From positions 1-7,899 of the forward strand of contig CAIJJH010000095.1 of NCBI GenBank assembly GCA_903820955.1: 7,899 nucleotides of DNA, read 5' to 3'. Under the pieces are notes generated by a model. That model did not search any database and was not told where the DNA came from. It saw only the letters and a list, made by a program, of their open reading frames with translations. This stretch comes from an uncultured Micrococcales bacterium. Its GTDB lineage: Bacteria > Actinomycetota > Actinomycetes > Actinomycetales > Microbacteriaceae. Of the stretch, positions 1-6,235 are shown piece after piece. Position 1 is the first letter of the stretch, and the number at the start of each line of letters is the position of its first letter. The translations under genes and the position numbers were made by a program.

Positions 1-254
1 CGCACGTATTCGGGGTCGCAGGTTTCGGGTTGCTGGCCTTGCAGACCGGCGAGGATCGCGTTTTTGGTGCCGTGCCCAATGCCGGTGGCCCCCAGTGAAC
101 CATAGAGGGTAACGCGGACTGAATCGGAGGTAATCCCTTTGGCTCGCAGTTCGTCGTTGAACTGAGCAGCTGCTCTCATCGGGCCCACGGTGTGTGAGCT
201 AGACGGACCAATGCCGATCGTAAAAAGATCCAGAGCCGAAACATGTTCGGTCAT
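1..254 (-). CDS. sdaA: L-serine ammonia-lyase (L-serine dehydratase), N-terminal part, cut by the window edge
   Basis: The first 84 residues are visible; the rest lies left of position 1. The enzyme converts L-serine to pyruvate and ammonia in the cytoplasm with a [4Fe-4S] cluster. The visible part is the start of the family's beta domain. Residues 9-26 read [18 protein letters not shown], almost the family signature, followed by [24 protein letters not shown] and PETCDPEY in the expected order. The cluster cysteines belong to the alpha domain and cannot be checked here. The ATG at 254 fits known family N-termini, which begin just before the DLF motif. It lies 9 nt after the stop of the LCP gene with no clear SD sequence, so translation is either coupled to that gene or leaderless (see the box at 261-266). 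The family call is near certain; whether the gene is intact is unknown. Confidence 0.93.
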   Translation of the reverse strand, partial: MTEHVSALDLFTIGIGPSSSHTVGPMRAAAQFNDELRAKGITSDSVRVTLYGSLGATGIGHGTKNAILAGLQGQQPETCDPEYV

Positions 255-260
255 GGTTAC

Positions 261-266
261 ACACTA
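261..266 (-). promoter_or_regulatory. Candidate -10 box for leaderless sdaA
   Basis: On the minus strand TAGTGT (a TAnnnT box) is followed by six bases and then the sdaA ATG. This is the spacing expected if transcription starts at or beside the start codon, a common arrangement in actinobacteria. No SD sequence precedes this ATG, which supports the idea. The box overlaps the TAG stop of the LCP gene and no good -35 is visible. TAnnnT is a weak motif, so this is a hypothesis. Confidence 0.3.
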
Positions 267-1487
267 ACCCGAGCAGGTCGTTAATGAGCCGTTGGTTCCT
301 CGGTAGGTGTCGTCCAGGTAAGAGTCTGTCGAAGTTGGGGTTGGAGTCGGGGTGGGGTTTGGGGTCGCCGAAGGTGCCGGGGTCTCAACAATTGCTCCGG
401 TACCCGGGTTTGCCTTGGCGATCAAGATCGGCTCATCGTTTACGAGTTTTTGAAACAGGACGTTGGCCTTTTCATAGACCGGCATGACTCGACCCGAATA
501 AGGTGCCGGTAGCCCGCCACGCGAAGGCACCTGCAGGAACGTAATCTTTTCAAGAGGAATATTCTTGAGTGCGCCCCCGATGGCGATCATTGTGCTCAGG
601 TTTGCAAGCGAGGTCGAAAGTGTCATGTTTCGAACAGCAGCGTTAGCGAGCGAAAGGAGCTGAAGCGGGTTAGTCAAAACTCCTTCGCTACGAACTTTGC
701 GAACGAGGGAGGTCAAGAAGACCTGCTGGTTCGAGATTCGACTGAGGTCAGAGCCGTCGCCAACGCCGTGACGGGTGCGCAAGAACTGCAGAGCCTGCAT
801 TCCCTGAAGAACGTGCTTGCCCTTTTTCAGGTTCAGGAACGTGTAGGTGTCGTGGATGTCTTTGGCAACACAAACCTCGACGCCACCGATTGAGTTTGAC
901 ATTTCGATTACGCCGCTGAAGTTGATCATGGCGAGGTAAGGAATCTGGACCCCGGTGAGTTTTTCGATGGTCAAAAGAGTGCAGCGAGGGCCGCCATTGG
1001 CGATGGTCGCGTTTATTTGTCCTAGCGTTTGCGGTAGGTAGCCCGAACCACCAGAGGTGCTAGGGCAGGCAGGCCACGGAACCATGAGGTCTCTCGGGAA
1101 GCTCAGTGCAACCGCGTTCTTGCGGTCGGCCGAGATGTGCAAAAGAATAATCACATCGGCAAGCACCGACTTGTCGTGCCCGAAGACACTGGCCTGGCCA
1201 GCACGACTGTCGGAGCCGACCAGAAGCATGTTGATTGGGCCGTTTAGGTCGGCTGGTTCGATCTTTTTGCCGGAGGCATCGGTGATGTCGAAAGTGTGCT
1301 TATTTAGGGTGTTGGTTAGGTTCCAAACCGTAACCCCGCCAAATGCCAGCGCTGCACCGATAACTACGGCGACGCCTTTGAAAAACAGGCCCCAAAGCGC
1401 GGAAGATTTCTTTTGAGGCGCGATCGCACCATGGCGCGCGAAAGCACGGCGGGATTTGAAAAACCCACGATTGTCGTGCTTGCTCAT
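264..1487 (-). CDS. LytR-CpsA-Psr (LCP) family glycopolymer transferase
   Basis: A 407-residue membrane-anchored LCP protein. The family transfers undecaprenyl-linked glycopolymers onto peptidoglycan outside the membrane. Residues 1-30 are basic and cytoplasmic, 33-56 form one transmembrane helix, and the LCP domain runs from about 85 to 265. Visible core motifs are GSDSR (91-95), SFPRD (129-133), RTRH (237-240) and DLSRISNQQ (247-255), holding the Asp and Arg residues expected to bind the pyrophosphate lipid. C141, C170 and C206 could form disulfides. There is no LytR_C domain; after residue 368 the protein ends in a Thr/Pro-rich tail and a final TTCSG. The ATG at 1487 is preceded by AAAGG with 8 nt spacing. 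It lies 40 nt after the HAD gene and 9 nt before sdaA. The exact polymer cannot be told from sequence. Confidence 0.92.
   Translation of the reverse strand: MSKHDNRGFFKSRRAFARHGAIAPQKKSSALWGLFFKGVAVVIGAALAFGGVTVWNLTNTLNKHTFDITDASGKKIEPADLNGPINMLLVGSDSRAGQASVFGHDKSVLADVIILLHISADRKNAVALSFPRDLMVPWPACPSTSGGSGYLPQTLGQINATIANGGPRCTLLTIEKLTGVQIPYLAMINFSGVIEMSNSIGGVEVCVAKDIHDTYTFLNLKKGKHVLQGMQALQFLRTRHGVGDGSDLSRISNQQVFLTSLVRKVRSEGVLTNPLQLLSLANAAVRNMTLSTSLANLSTMIAIGGALKNIPLEKITFLQVPSRGGLPAPYSGRVMPVYEKANVLFQKLVNDEPILIAKANPGTGAIVETPAPSATPNPTPTPTPTSTDSYLDDTYRGTNGSLTTCSG
337..364 (+). other. Four-run G tract (G-quadruplex type) under the Thr-Pro tail
   Basis: The plus strand has four GGGG runs at 337-340, 349-352, 354-357 and 361-364, with loops of 8, 1 and 3 bases. 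This fits the usual pattern for an intramolecular DNA quadruplex. The plus strand is the template for the minus-strand LCP gene, and the tract arises from Pro and Thr codons (CCC, CCA, ACC) of the PTPTPTP tail. Whether it folds in the cell, or only reflects the protein repeat, cannot be decided from sequence. Confidence 0.5.
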
Positions 1488-1527
1488 TGGAAGGACCTTT
1501 CGGAGCCTGTTTACTAACTACCTAAGT

Positions 1528-2370
1528 TTACCCGAGTGACTCGGTGAACAGGATGCCCTCAAAACCTGAGAGAACTCTGGCAACGCCGTCATCCTCGACC
1601 GAAGAAGTCACTGCGCTGGCGGCCAACTTCACTTCGTCTGGGCCCTGACCCATTGCAAAACCGAAGCCGCCCTGGGCCTGCGCCCACTCGAGCATGTTGA
1701 TGTCGTTGCGTCCGTCGCCGATGGCGATTATCTGGCTCGGGTGAATGCCCAAGTCGGTGCGAATCTTCTCGAGAGCGCTGGCCTTGGTGATGCCTTTGGG
1801 GGCGATGTCGAGCCATGCCGTGTAACCGATCGCGTAGCTCACCGACTTGAGACCGATTGCCTCCACTTTGTCTAGGAAGTCTTCGACGTCGTGGCCGGGG
1901 CTCAGCACAACCACGCGGCTAACCGGCTGACCCATGAGTTGGTCTAGCGGAGTCTCGATGTTTTCGTCGCCTAGGGCGTACTTCGGAAAATGTTTGTGAA
2001 ACCGGTAGCTGCCGTCGGCGTCTTCCACCGCAAAGTGGGCATCGGGCAGGGCTTCGATAAGTTTGCCGAGAACTTCGGCAGGGTCAAATGTGATTACCTC
2101 GGTCGGTTGATAACCCCTCGGATGCGCCGGGTCCACCTCTAGGCGAACGGCACCATTCGACGCGACTGCCGGGCCGGAGGCGAAGCCGAGTTGCTGAATC
2201 ACTGGGATCGCGTTGGCAGCCGAGCGGCCGGTGGCAACAACGATCTCGTGGCCGAGAGCGCGAACCCTTTGAACCTGTTCGATCACGGCTGGCGAGAGAT
2301 AGCCGTCGTCGTGCACAAGGGTGCCGTCGATGTCGATGGCGATTAGCCAGCGGTCTTGAGCGGCAAGCAC
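1528..2370 (-). CDS. Cof-type HAD-IIB family phosphatase
   Basis: A cytoplasmic HAD hydrolase of 280 residues, typical for Cof-type sugar-phosphate or nucleotide-related phosphatases. Numbered from the GTG start, motif I is DIDGT (D13 nucleophile, D15 acid/base), motif II is VVATGRS (T47), motif III is K196 in KGITKASAL, and motif IV is GDGRND (218-223, D219 and D223 for Mg2+). The C2-type cap lies between motifs II and III. All catalytic residues are present; the substrate is unknown. The frame stays open upstream into serS, but the DIDGT motif should lie near the N-terminus. The GTG at 2370, just after the serS TAA (2375-2377), has GAGG 8 nt upstream, so I chose it. The 4-nt gap implies co-transcription and probable coupling with serS. 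The longer start at 2505 would overlap serS by 131 nt and add an unlikely Arg-rich leader. Confidence 0.9.
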   Translation of the reverse strand: MLAAQDRWLIAIDIDGTLVHDDGYLSPAVIEQVQRVRALGHEIVVATGRSAANAIPVIQQLGFASGPAVASNGAVRLEVDPAHPRGYQPTEVITFDPAEVLGKLIEALPDAHFAVEDADGSYRFHKHFPKYALGDENIETPLDQLMGQPVSRVVVLSPGHDVEDFLDKVEAIGLKSVSYAIGYTAWLDIAPKGITKASALEKIRTDLGIHPSQIIAIGDGRNDINMLEWAQAQGGFGFAMGQGPDEVKLAASAVTSSVEDDGVARVLSGFEGILFTESLG

Positions 2371-2374
2371 GAAA

Positions 2375-3646
2375 TTAGCCTCGAACCTTTGGGGCGATAA
2401 TTTCGGCGCCACCAAGGTAAGGCTGCAAAGCCTTCGGAATTCGAACCGAACCATCGGCCTGCTGGTGAGTTTCGAGAATCGCGACCAACCAGCGCGTGGT
2501 GGCAAGTGTGCCGTTCAGCGTTGCAGCCGGCGCGGTCTTGCCGTCCTCTTTGCGATAACGAACGTTCAGGCGTCTGGCCTGAAAAGTGGTGCAGTTCGAA
2601 GACGAGGTCAGCTCGCGGTAGGTGTTTTGGCTCGGGACCCAGGCCTCTGAGTCGTACTTGCGGGCGGCCGATGAACCGAGGTCTCCGGCTGCGGTGTCGA
2701 TTACGCGATATGCCAAGCCGCAGGCCTGAAGCATCTGTTCTTCGAGAGCCAGCAGGTTCAGGTGCTCCTGTTCGGCGTCCTCGGGTTTGATGTAAGAGAA
2801 CATTTCGAGTTTGTTGAACTGGTGCACGCGCAAGATGCCGCGGGTGTCTTTGCCGTGGCTGCCGGCCTCGCGGCGATAGCAGGTGCTCCAACCGGCATAG
2901 CGCATAGGGCCTTCGCTGAGGTCGAGAATCTCGTCGCGGTGGTAACCGGCGAGCGCAACCTCGCTAGTACCTGTCAGATAGAGGTCATCGGCAGGTAGGT
3001 AGTAGATCTCGTCGGCGTGCTCGCCCAAGAAACCGGTGCCGGCCATTACCTCTGGGCGAACCAGAGTCGGGGTGATTAAAGCTGTGAAGTCGGCCTTGGT
3101 GGCCAAGTCGAGAGCCATGTTCATCAGTGCGATTTCGAGGCGTGCGCCCCAACCCTTCAAGAAGTAGAAGCGGCTGCCCGAAATCTTTGCTCCGCGCTCG
3201 ATATCGATGATGTCGAGCAGTTCGCCCAGTGCAACATGGTCTCGTGGCTCGAAATCGAAGGTTGCTTTGGTACCAACCTCGCGAATTACAACAAAGTCGT
3301 CTTCGCCACCTGCTGGGACGCCGTCAATTACGACGTTTTCGATCTTCCAGACGAGTTTGTCCAGTGCTTCTGAAGCTTCGTTCGACTCGGCTTCGGCGGC
3401 CTTCACGCGGGTTCCGAGCTCCTGCGCCTTCGCAACGAGCGCTGCCTTTTCTTCCTTTGGCGCGGTCGAAACCTCTTTGCTCAGAGCGTTTTGCTCGGCT
3501 CGAAGGTTTTCGAACTCGATTAGCTTTGCGCGCCAAGCGGCATCGGCGGCCGCTGCGTCGTCAACCAACTGCTCACTGGCTCCGCGAGCGCGCTGAGACG
3601 CCTTTATCGCTGCCGGATTTTCGCGCAGAAGGTTTAGGTCAATCAC
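2375..3646 (-). CDS. serS: Seryl-tRNA synthetase
   Basis: A 423-residue class II aminoacyl-tRNA synthetase of normal bacterial length that attaches serine to tRNA-Ser in the cytoplasm. Residues about 28-100 form the Ala/Glu/Lys-rich antiparallel coiled-coil arm that grips the tRNA long variable arm. The catalytic core follows: LTGTSEV (224-230) with the serine-binding TxE, motif 2 as [17 protein letters not shown] (254-270) then RVHQFNKLE, and motif 3 region [12 protein letters not shown] (348-359) through [17 protein letters not shown] (376-392). The C-terminus [11 protein letters not shown] is standard. The start is a GTG at 3646; [11 protein letters not shown] matches family N-termini. No SD precedes it, but a TAATCT box lies 6 nt upstream, suggesting a leaderless mRNA. 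It follows the carboxypeptidase gene by 46 nt and leads the HAD-LCP-sdaA string. Confidence 0.98.
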   Translation of the reverse strand: MIDLNLLRENPAAIKASQRARGASEQLVDDAAAADAAWRAKLIEFENLRAEQNALSKEVSTAPKEEKAALVAKAQELGTRVKAAEAESNEASEALDKLVWKIENVVIDGVPAGGEDDFVVIREVGTKATFDFEPRDHVALGELLDIIDIERGAKISGSRFYFLKGWGARLEIALMNMALDLATKADFTALITPTLVRPEVMAGTGFLGEHADEIYYLPADDLYLTGTSEVALAGYHRDEILDLSEGPMRYAGWSTCYRREAGSHGKDTRGILRVHQFNKLEMFSYIKPEDAEQEHLNLLALEEQMLQACGLAYRVIDTAAGDLGSSAARKYDSEAWVPSQNTYRELTSSSNCTTFQARRLNVRYRKEDGKTAPAATLNGTLATTRWLVAILETHQQADGSVRIPKALQPYLGGAEIIAPKVRG

Positions 3647-3652
3647 AATTCA

Positions 3653-3658
3653 AGATTA
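3653..3658 (-). promoter_or_regulatory. Candidate -10 box for leaderless serS
   Basis: The minus strand reads TAATCT, then six bases, then the serS GTG. TAATCT is a good actinobacterial -10 (TAnnnT), and the spacing puts the transcript start on or next to the G of GTG. No SD-like sequence occurs in the 20 bases before the start, and the gap from the upstream gene is long enough to hold a promoter. No convincing -35 is seen. This is the best of the leaderless candidates here. Confidence 0.5.
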
Positions 3659-3692
3659 CGCGATGGGCCGAATAACTGCGGGCGTCGCTCAA

Positions 3693-4388
3693 CTAATAGT
3701 TAGGTGAATTCGGGTATTGCCAAAACTTTTCTAGGATCGTGAAGCCGGTGTTGTGCAGCTCGGTAGAAAGCTCGACCCCCACATAACGCAGATGCCAGGG
3801 TTCAAACTGGTAACCGGTGGTTGGGTATGAACCATCTGGGTAGCGAATCACGAAGCCGTACTGCCAGGCATTGGCCTTTAGCCACTTGCCTGCCTTGGTG
3901 GTTGCGAAGCAGACTCTAATTCGACAACTCTGAGCCGGTGCCCAGACATCGGCAGCCAAACCCGTTTGGTGTTCGCTGAAACCAGGACGCGCAGCCAGCT
4001 TTTCACCCGCCGTCAACCCGAACTTCTTGACGTCCTGCGCGTGCACGGTGACTTGAAGAGCGTAAGACCGGTAACCACTGGCGATCGAAAGCGTGCCGGC
4101 TCCGGCGGTCTTGGCGGCGGTGGCCATTACTACATACGCGTCCGCGGCGGGTTTAGCTAGCTGGAGTTTGCCATTATTGAATTTCTTGGGTGCGGAAAGG
4201 TTTGCAGGCGCATACTTTAGGGGCTTCAGCGGGTGGGTCTTATTAACAATGACCCATAGGGAATTAGCTGCCACCAGTGAGTGTTGTGTTTTATCGAAAC
4301 CGTCGGCAGCGGTCGCCTGAACGCTCGCGCTTAGAATAGAAGCCAGAGCTATGGTGGCAGCAAATGCCGCGAGCGATTTTTTAACCAT
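3693..4388 (-). CDS. Secreted VanY-type D-alanyl-D-alanine carboxypeptidase (peptidase M15B)
   Basis: A 231-residue secreted zinc peptidase that trims the terminal D-Ala from peptidoglycan stem peptides. Residues 1-27 are a signal peptide (MVKKS, hydrophobic core, A25-T26-A27 cleavage site). The M15 domain shows SGYRSY (104-109), the zinc motif SEHQTGLAADV with H140 and D147, and FEPWHLRYVG with catalytic E196 and third zinc ligand H199. All active-site residues are kept, so it should be active. C155 and C160 may form a disulfide. I chose the ATG at 4388 because it starts directly at the signal peptide; a TTG at 4442 is in frame but would put 18 extra residues before it and run into the divergent gene. 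No strong SD is present; a TAGGCT box lies 7 nt upstream. A housekeeping cell-wall role is more likely than vancomycin resistance, since no van genes are adjacent. Confidence 0.93.
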   Translation of the reverse strand: MVKKSLAAFAATIALASILSASVQATAADGFDKTQHSLVAANSLWVIVNKTHPLKPLKYAPANLSAPKKFNNGKLQLAKPAADAYVVMATAAKTAGAGTLSIASGYRSYALQVTVHAQDVKKFGLTAGEKLAARPGFSEHQTGLAADVWAPAQSCRIRVCFATTKAGKWLKANAWQYGFVIRYPDGSYPTTGYQFEPWHLRYVGVELSTELHNTGFTILEKFWQYPNSPNY

Positions 4389-4395
4389 TGCTTCA

Positions 4396-4405
4396 AGCCT
4401 AACTT
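4396..4405. promoter_or_regulatory. Candidate bidirectional promoter core, two face-to-face -10 boxes
   Basis: The ten bases AGCCTAACTT contain TAACTT reading right (4400-4405) and TAGGCT reading left (4401-4396), sharing the central TA. The leftward box is 7 nt before the carboxypeptidase ATG, fitting a leaderless start. The rightward box would start transcription near 4412, just ahead of the AAAAGAG SD of the transporter gene. The two genes are divergent with about 38 nt between starts, so promoters must be compact. No good -35 is visible either way. Confidence 0.4.
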
Positions 4406-4413
4406 TCGAACAG

Positions 4414-4420
4414 AAAAGAG
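4414..4420 (+). promoter_or_regulatory. Shine-Dalgarno that decides the transporter start
   Basis: AAAAGAG ends six bases before the TTG at 4427, normal SD spacing. The TTG at 4421 would touch this sequence, leaving no spacing, and the ATG at 4463 has only a weak AGG about 6-8 nt upstream. This favours TTG 4427, although start choice here remains moderately uncertain. Confidence 0.45.
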
Positions 4421-4426
4421 TTGCCT

Positions 4427-6106
4427 TTGTCTTCAAGCGCAAAAAAACCAGTCGCAGGTCAGATGTCTCACAAGGAGATCCTACTCGTGCTTGTTGGCCT
4501 CATGGCCGGCATGTTCCTCTCAGCCCTCGACCAGAGCGTCGTGGGCACCGCGATGCGAACTATCTCGGACGACCTAAAGGGTCTCGAACTTCAGGCCTGG
4601 GTAACCACCGCCTACCTCATTACCTCGACCATCGTCACCCCGATCTACGGAAAGCTCGGTGACATCTTCGGACGTCGTCGCCTTTTCCTGATCGCAATCA
4701 GCATCTTCGTGTTCGGTTCGCTGCTTTCAGCGTTCGCGACCACGATGTACCAGCTCGCCGCCTTCCGCGCGGTTCAGGGCCTCGGAGCTGGTGGTCTGTT
4801 TGCACTAGCAATCACGATTCTTTCTGACATCGCTTCGCCACGCGAACGCGCCCGCTACCAGGGCTACATCCTCGCGGTTTTCGCCACCTCGAGCGTTCTC
4901 GGCCCGGTTATCGGTGGGCTATTCGCCGGTGCAGGTCAGATTCTTGGTGTTGCGGGTTGGAAGTACATCTTCTTGATCAACGTGCCGCTGGGCGCTCTTG
5001 CGTTGTTCCTGGTCTGGAAGTTCCTGCACGTTCCTCACACCCCTGTGAAGCACCGAATCGACTGGCTTGGCGCTATCACCATCGTCATCGGTGTTGTTCC
5101 GATGCTCCTCGTGGCCGAGAACGGTCGCGACTGGGGTTGGGGTAGTGCTCTCGCGATCGCGATGTACGTGACCAGCGCGGTTGGTATCACAGCGTTCATC
5201 TTCGCCGAGCGTGCCGCTGGCGTAGAGGCGATTCTTCCTCTCAAGTTGTTTGCCAACCGCACCTTCACCTTGACCACCATTCTCGGTGTGATCGTCGGTG
5301 TTGGAATGTTCGGTGGAATGATGACCCTTCCGTTGCTGCTCCAGATCGTTAATGGCGTAACTCCTACGCAATCTGGATTCCTAATGCTCCCGATGGTTCT
5401 CGGAATGATGTCTGCAACCTTGGTCAGCGGTCAGGTAACCAGCCGCACCGGCAAATACAAGATATTCATGGTGCTCGGAACCGGAATGCTAATGTCGGGC
5501 TACATCAGCCTGTTCAACTATCACTACGACACCCCAATCTGGGTAATGTCGCTTTCGATGGTCGTAATCGGCATGGGCCTTGGTCAGCTAATGCAGACCT
5601 TGACGCTCGCAGCACAGAACTCGGTGCCTGCAAGCGACATCGGTGTTGCAACTTCGTCGACCATGTTCTTCCGTCAAATGGGTGGAACCCTCGGTGTCGC
5701 CGTGTTCATCTCGATCTTGTTCAACCGTTTGCCAGACGCGATAAAGACTTCGCTTGCAAACAAGGACGTTCAAGCAGGCTTGCAGGCCGCCAGCACCGAT
5801 CAGGCTCTTTCTTTGAAAGACCAAGGAATGGCTAATGGGCTTTACATGGCCAGCCAGCACCCAGATGTGCCGATGCCTACCGGGGGTCCAAGCCTCAGCA
5901 CCGACTCCTCGTTCTTGACCGGCCTAGACCCGCGCATTGCGCGACCATTCCTAGACGGTTTCGCGAACTCTGCGGTATTGGTATTCGCCTCTGCTGCTTC
6001 GGTCGTTGCAATAGCCTTCGTACTTTCTTGGATCATCAAGGTGCCTACCCTTCGCACGAAGTCGGCGGCAGAAGAAGCAGCAGCCGACGCGGCAGTTGGG
6101 CACTAA
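4427..6106 (+). CDS. MFS multidrug efflux transporter, DHA2 (14-TM) family
   Basis: A 559-residue inner-membrane protein, the right size for 14-helix drug:H+ antiporters. Numbered from TTG 4427, helix 1 carries LDQSVVGTAMRTI (34-46; D35 is the usual membrane acid, while Arg replaces the usual Pro of ALPTI). Motif A is GKLGDIFGRRRL (75-86), motif B is RAVQGLGAGG (114-123), and motif C is GPVIGG (159-164), typical of exporters. A long hydrophilic stretch (about residues 440-510) precedes the last helix, as is common in DHA2 proteins, and the tail is Ala/Glu-rich and cytoplasmic. The substrate cannot be predicted. Possible starts are TTG 4421, TTG 4427 and ATG 4463; the SSSAKKPVAGQ leader looks like the short polar tails of relatives. 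The gene is divergent from the carboxypeptidase and ends only 20 nt before the TPP aptamer, with no terminator between. Confidence 0.93.
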   Translation: MSSSAKKPVAGQMSHKEILLVLVGLMAGMFLSALDQSVVGTAMRTISDDLKGLELQAWVTTAYLITSTIVTPIYGKLGDIFGRRRLFLIAISIFVFGSLLSAFATTMYQLAAFRAVQGLGAGGLFALAITILSDIASPRERARYQGYILAVFATSSVLGPVIGGLFAGAGQILGVAGWKYIFLINVPLGALALFLVWKFLHVPHTPVKHRIDWLGAITIVIGVVPMLLVAENGRDWGWGSALAIAMYVTSAVGITAFIFAERAAGVEAILPLKLFANRTFTLTTILGVIVGVGMFGGMMTLPLLLQIVNGVTPTQSGFLMLPMVLGMMSATLVSGQVTSRTGKYKIFMVLGTGMLMSGYISLFNYHYDTPIWVMSLSMVVIGMGLGQLMQTLTLAAQNSVPASDIGVATSSTMFFRQMGGTLGVAVFISILFNRLPDAIKTSLANKDVQAGLQAASTDQALSLKDQGMANGLYMASQHPDVPMPTGGPSLSTDSSFLTGLDPRIARPFLDGFANSAVLVFASAASVVAIAFVLSWIIKVPTLRTKSAAEEAAADAAVGH

Positions 6107-6126
6107 CCTAGTTTCAAGAAGTAAAT

Positions 6127-6215
6127 AAACACACGGGAGCCTTAGGGCTGAGAGGGTGACGAAAGTCACCGACCGTTAAACCTGATCCGGGTAATGCCGG
6201 CGTAGGAAGGAGTTT
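6127..6215 (+). promoter_or_regulatory. TPP riboswitch (THI element) upstream of thiB
   Basis: A complete thiamine pyrophosphate aptamer is readable. Conserved blocks are GGGAGCC (6135-6141), GGCTGAGAG (6146-6154), ACCTGATC (6180-6187) and GTAATGCCGGCGTAGG (6191-6206). Helices: P1 AAACaC/GaGTTT (6127-6132 with 6210-6215, one A-A mismatch), P2 ACGG/CCGT (6133-6136 with 6173-6176), P3 AGCC/GGCT, P3a GGTGAC-GAAA-GTCACC with a GNRA loop (6155-6170), P4 CCT/AGG (6181-6183 with 6204-6206) and P5 CCGG/CCGG (6187-6190 with 6197-6200). The 3' strand of P1 includes GAG of the thiB SD (6207-6212), so TPP binding should directly block ribosome entry; no terminator follows. This is translational repression of thiamine uptake when TPP is plentiful. 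The aptamer call is firm, the P1 details are inferred. Confidence 0.96.
6207..6212 (+). promoter_or_regulatory. thiB Shine-Dalgarno embedded in the riboswitch
   Basis: AAGGAG lies six bases before the thiB ATG (6219), a near-ideal site and the strongest SD in the window. Its last three bases pair in P1 of the TPP aptamer, linking ligand binding to ribosome access. Confidence 0.85.
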
Positions 6216-6235
6216 GGAATGTTTCGTATTCCAAA
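6213..6235 (+). repeat. Perfect inverted repeat over the thiB start codon
   Basis: TTTGGAAT (6213-6220) and ATTCCAAA (6228-6235) are exact reverse complements separated by GTTTCGT, giving an 8-bp stem plus a possible G-U pair. The first two bases of the ATG are inside the stem. The left arm shares TTT (6213-6215) with P1 of the TPP aptamer, so full pairing of both is mutually exclusive, though a shorter 5-bp stem could coexist with P1. Formation in RNA is inferred. Confidence 0.6.

Noticed and set aside
2371..2505. An upstream in-frame extension of the HAD protein beginning at 2505
   Set aside because: It lies wholly inside the serS 3' end in another frame, gives an Arg-rich leader unlike the family, and the GTG at 2370 has a proper SD and puts DIDGT at the usual distance from the N-terminus.
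2343..2891. A 182-codon minus-strand frame overlapping serS
   Set aside because: It is out of frame with serS motif 2 and motif 3 and has an Arg-rich, domain-free product.
3207..3675. Plus-strand frames of 129 and 148 codons opposite serS
   Set aside because: They mirror the Ala/Glu-rich coiled-coil codons of serS, giving Ser/Ala- or Arg-rich peptides typical of shadow frames.
3691..3701. AACTAATAGTT palindrome at the carboxypeptidase stop
   Set aside because: Five-base arms around one base cannot form a hairpin, there is no T-run, and it is not a terminator.
3693..4388. A vancomycin-resistance locus suggested by the VanY-type enzyme
   Set aside because: No VanR/S, VanH, ligase or VanX gene is nearby; M15B carboxypeptidases are common housekeeping enzymes in actinobacteria.
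4389..4442. A longer carboxypeptidase starting at TTG 4442
   Set aside because: It would put 18 polar residues before an evident signal peptide and overlap the start of the divergent transporter.
4919..5371. A 150-codon antisense frame within the efflux transporter
   Set aside because: It has a low-complexity charged composition with no recognisable domain, and the sense strand is a clear MFS protein through the whole region.
4427..6106. A thiamine-related role for the MFS transporter, because it precedes the riboswitch
   Set aside because: The aptamer is downstream of it and controls thiB; its motifs are those of DHA2 drug efflux pumps.
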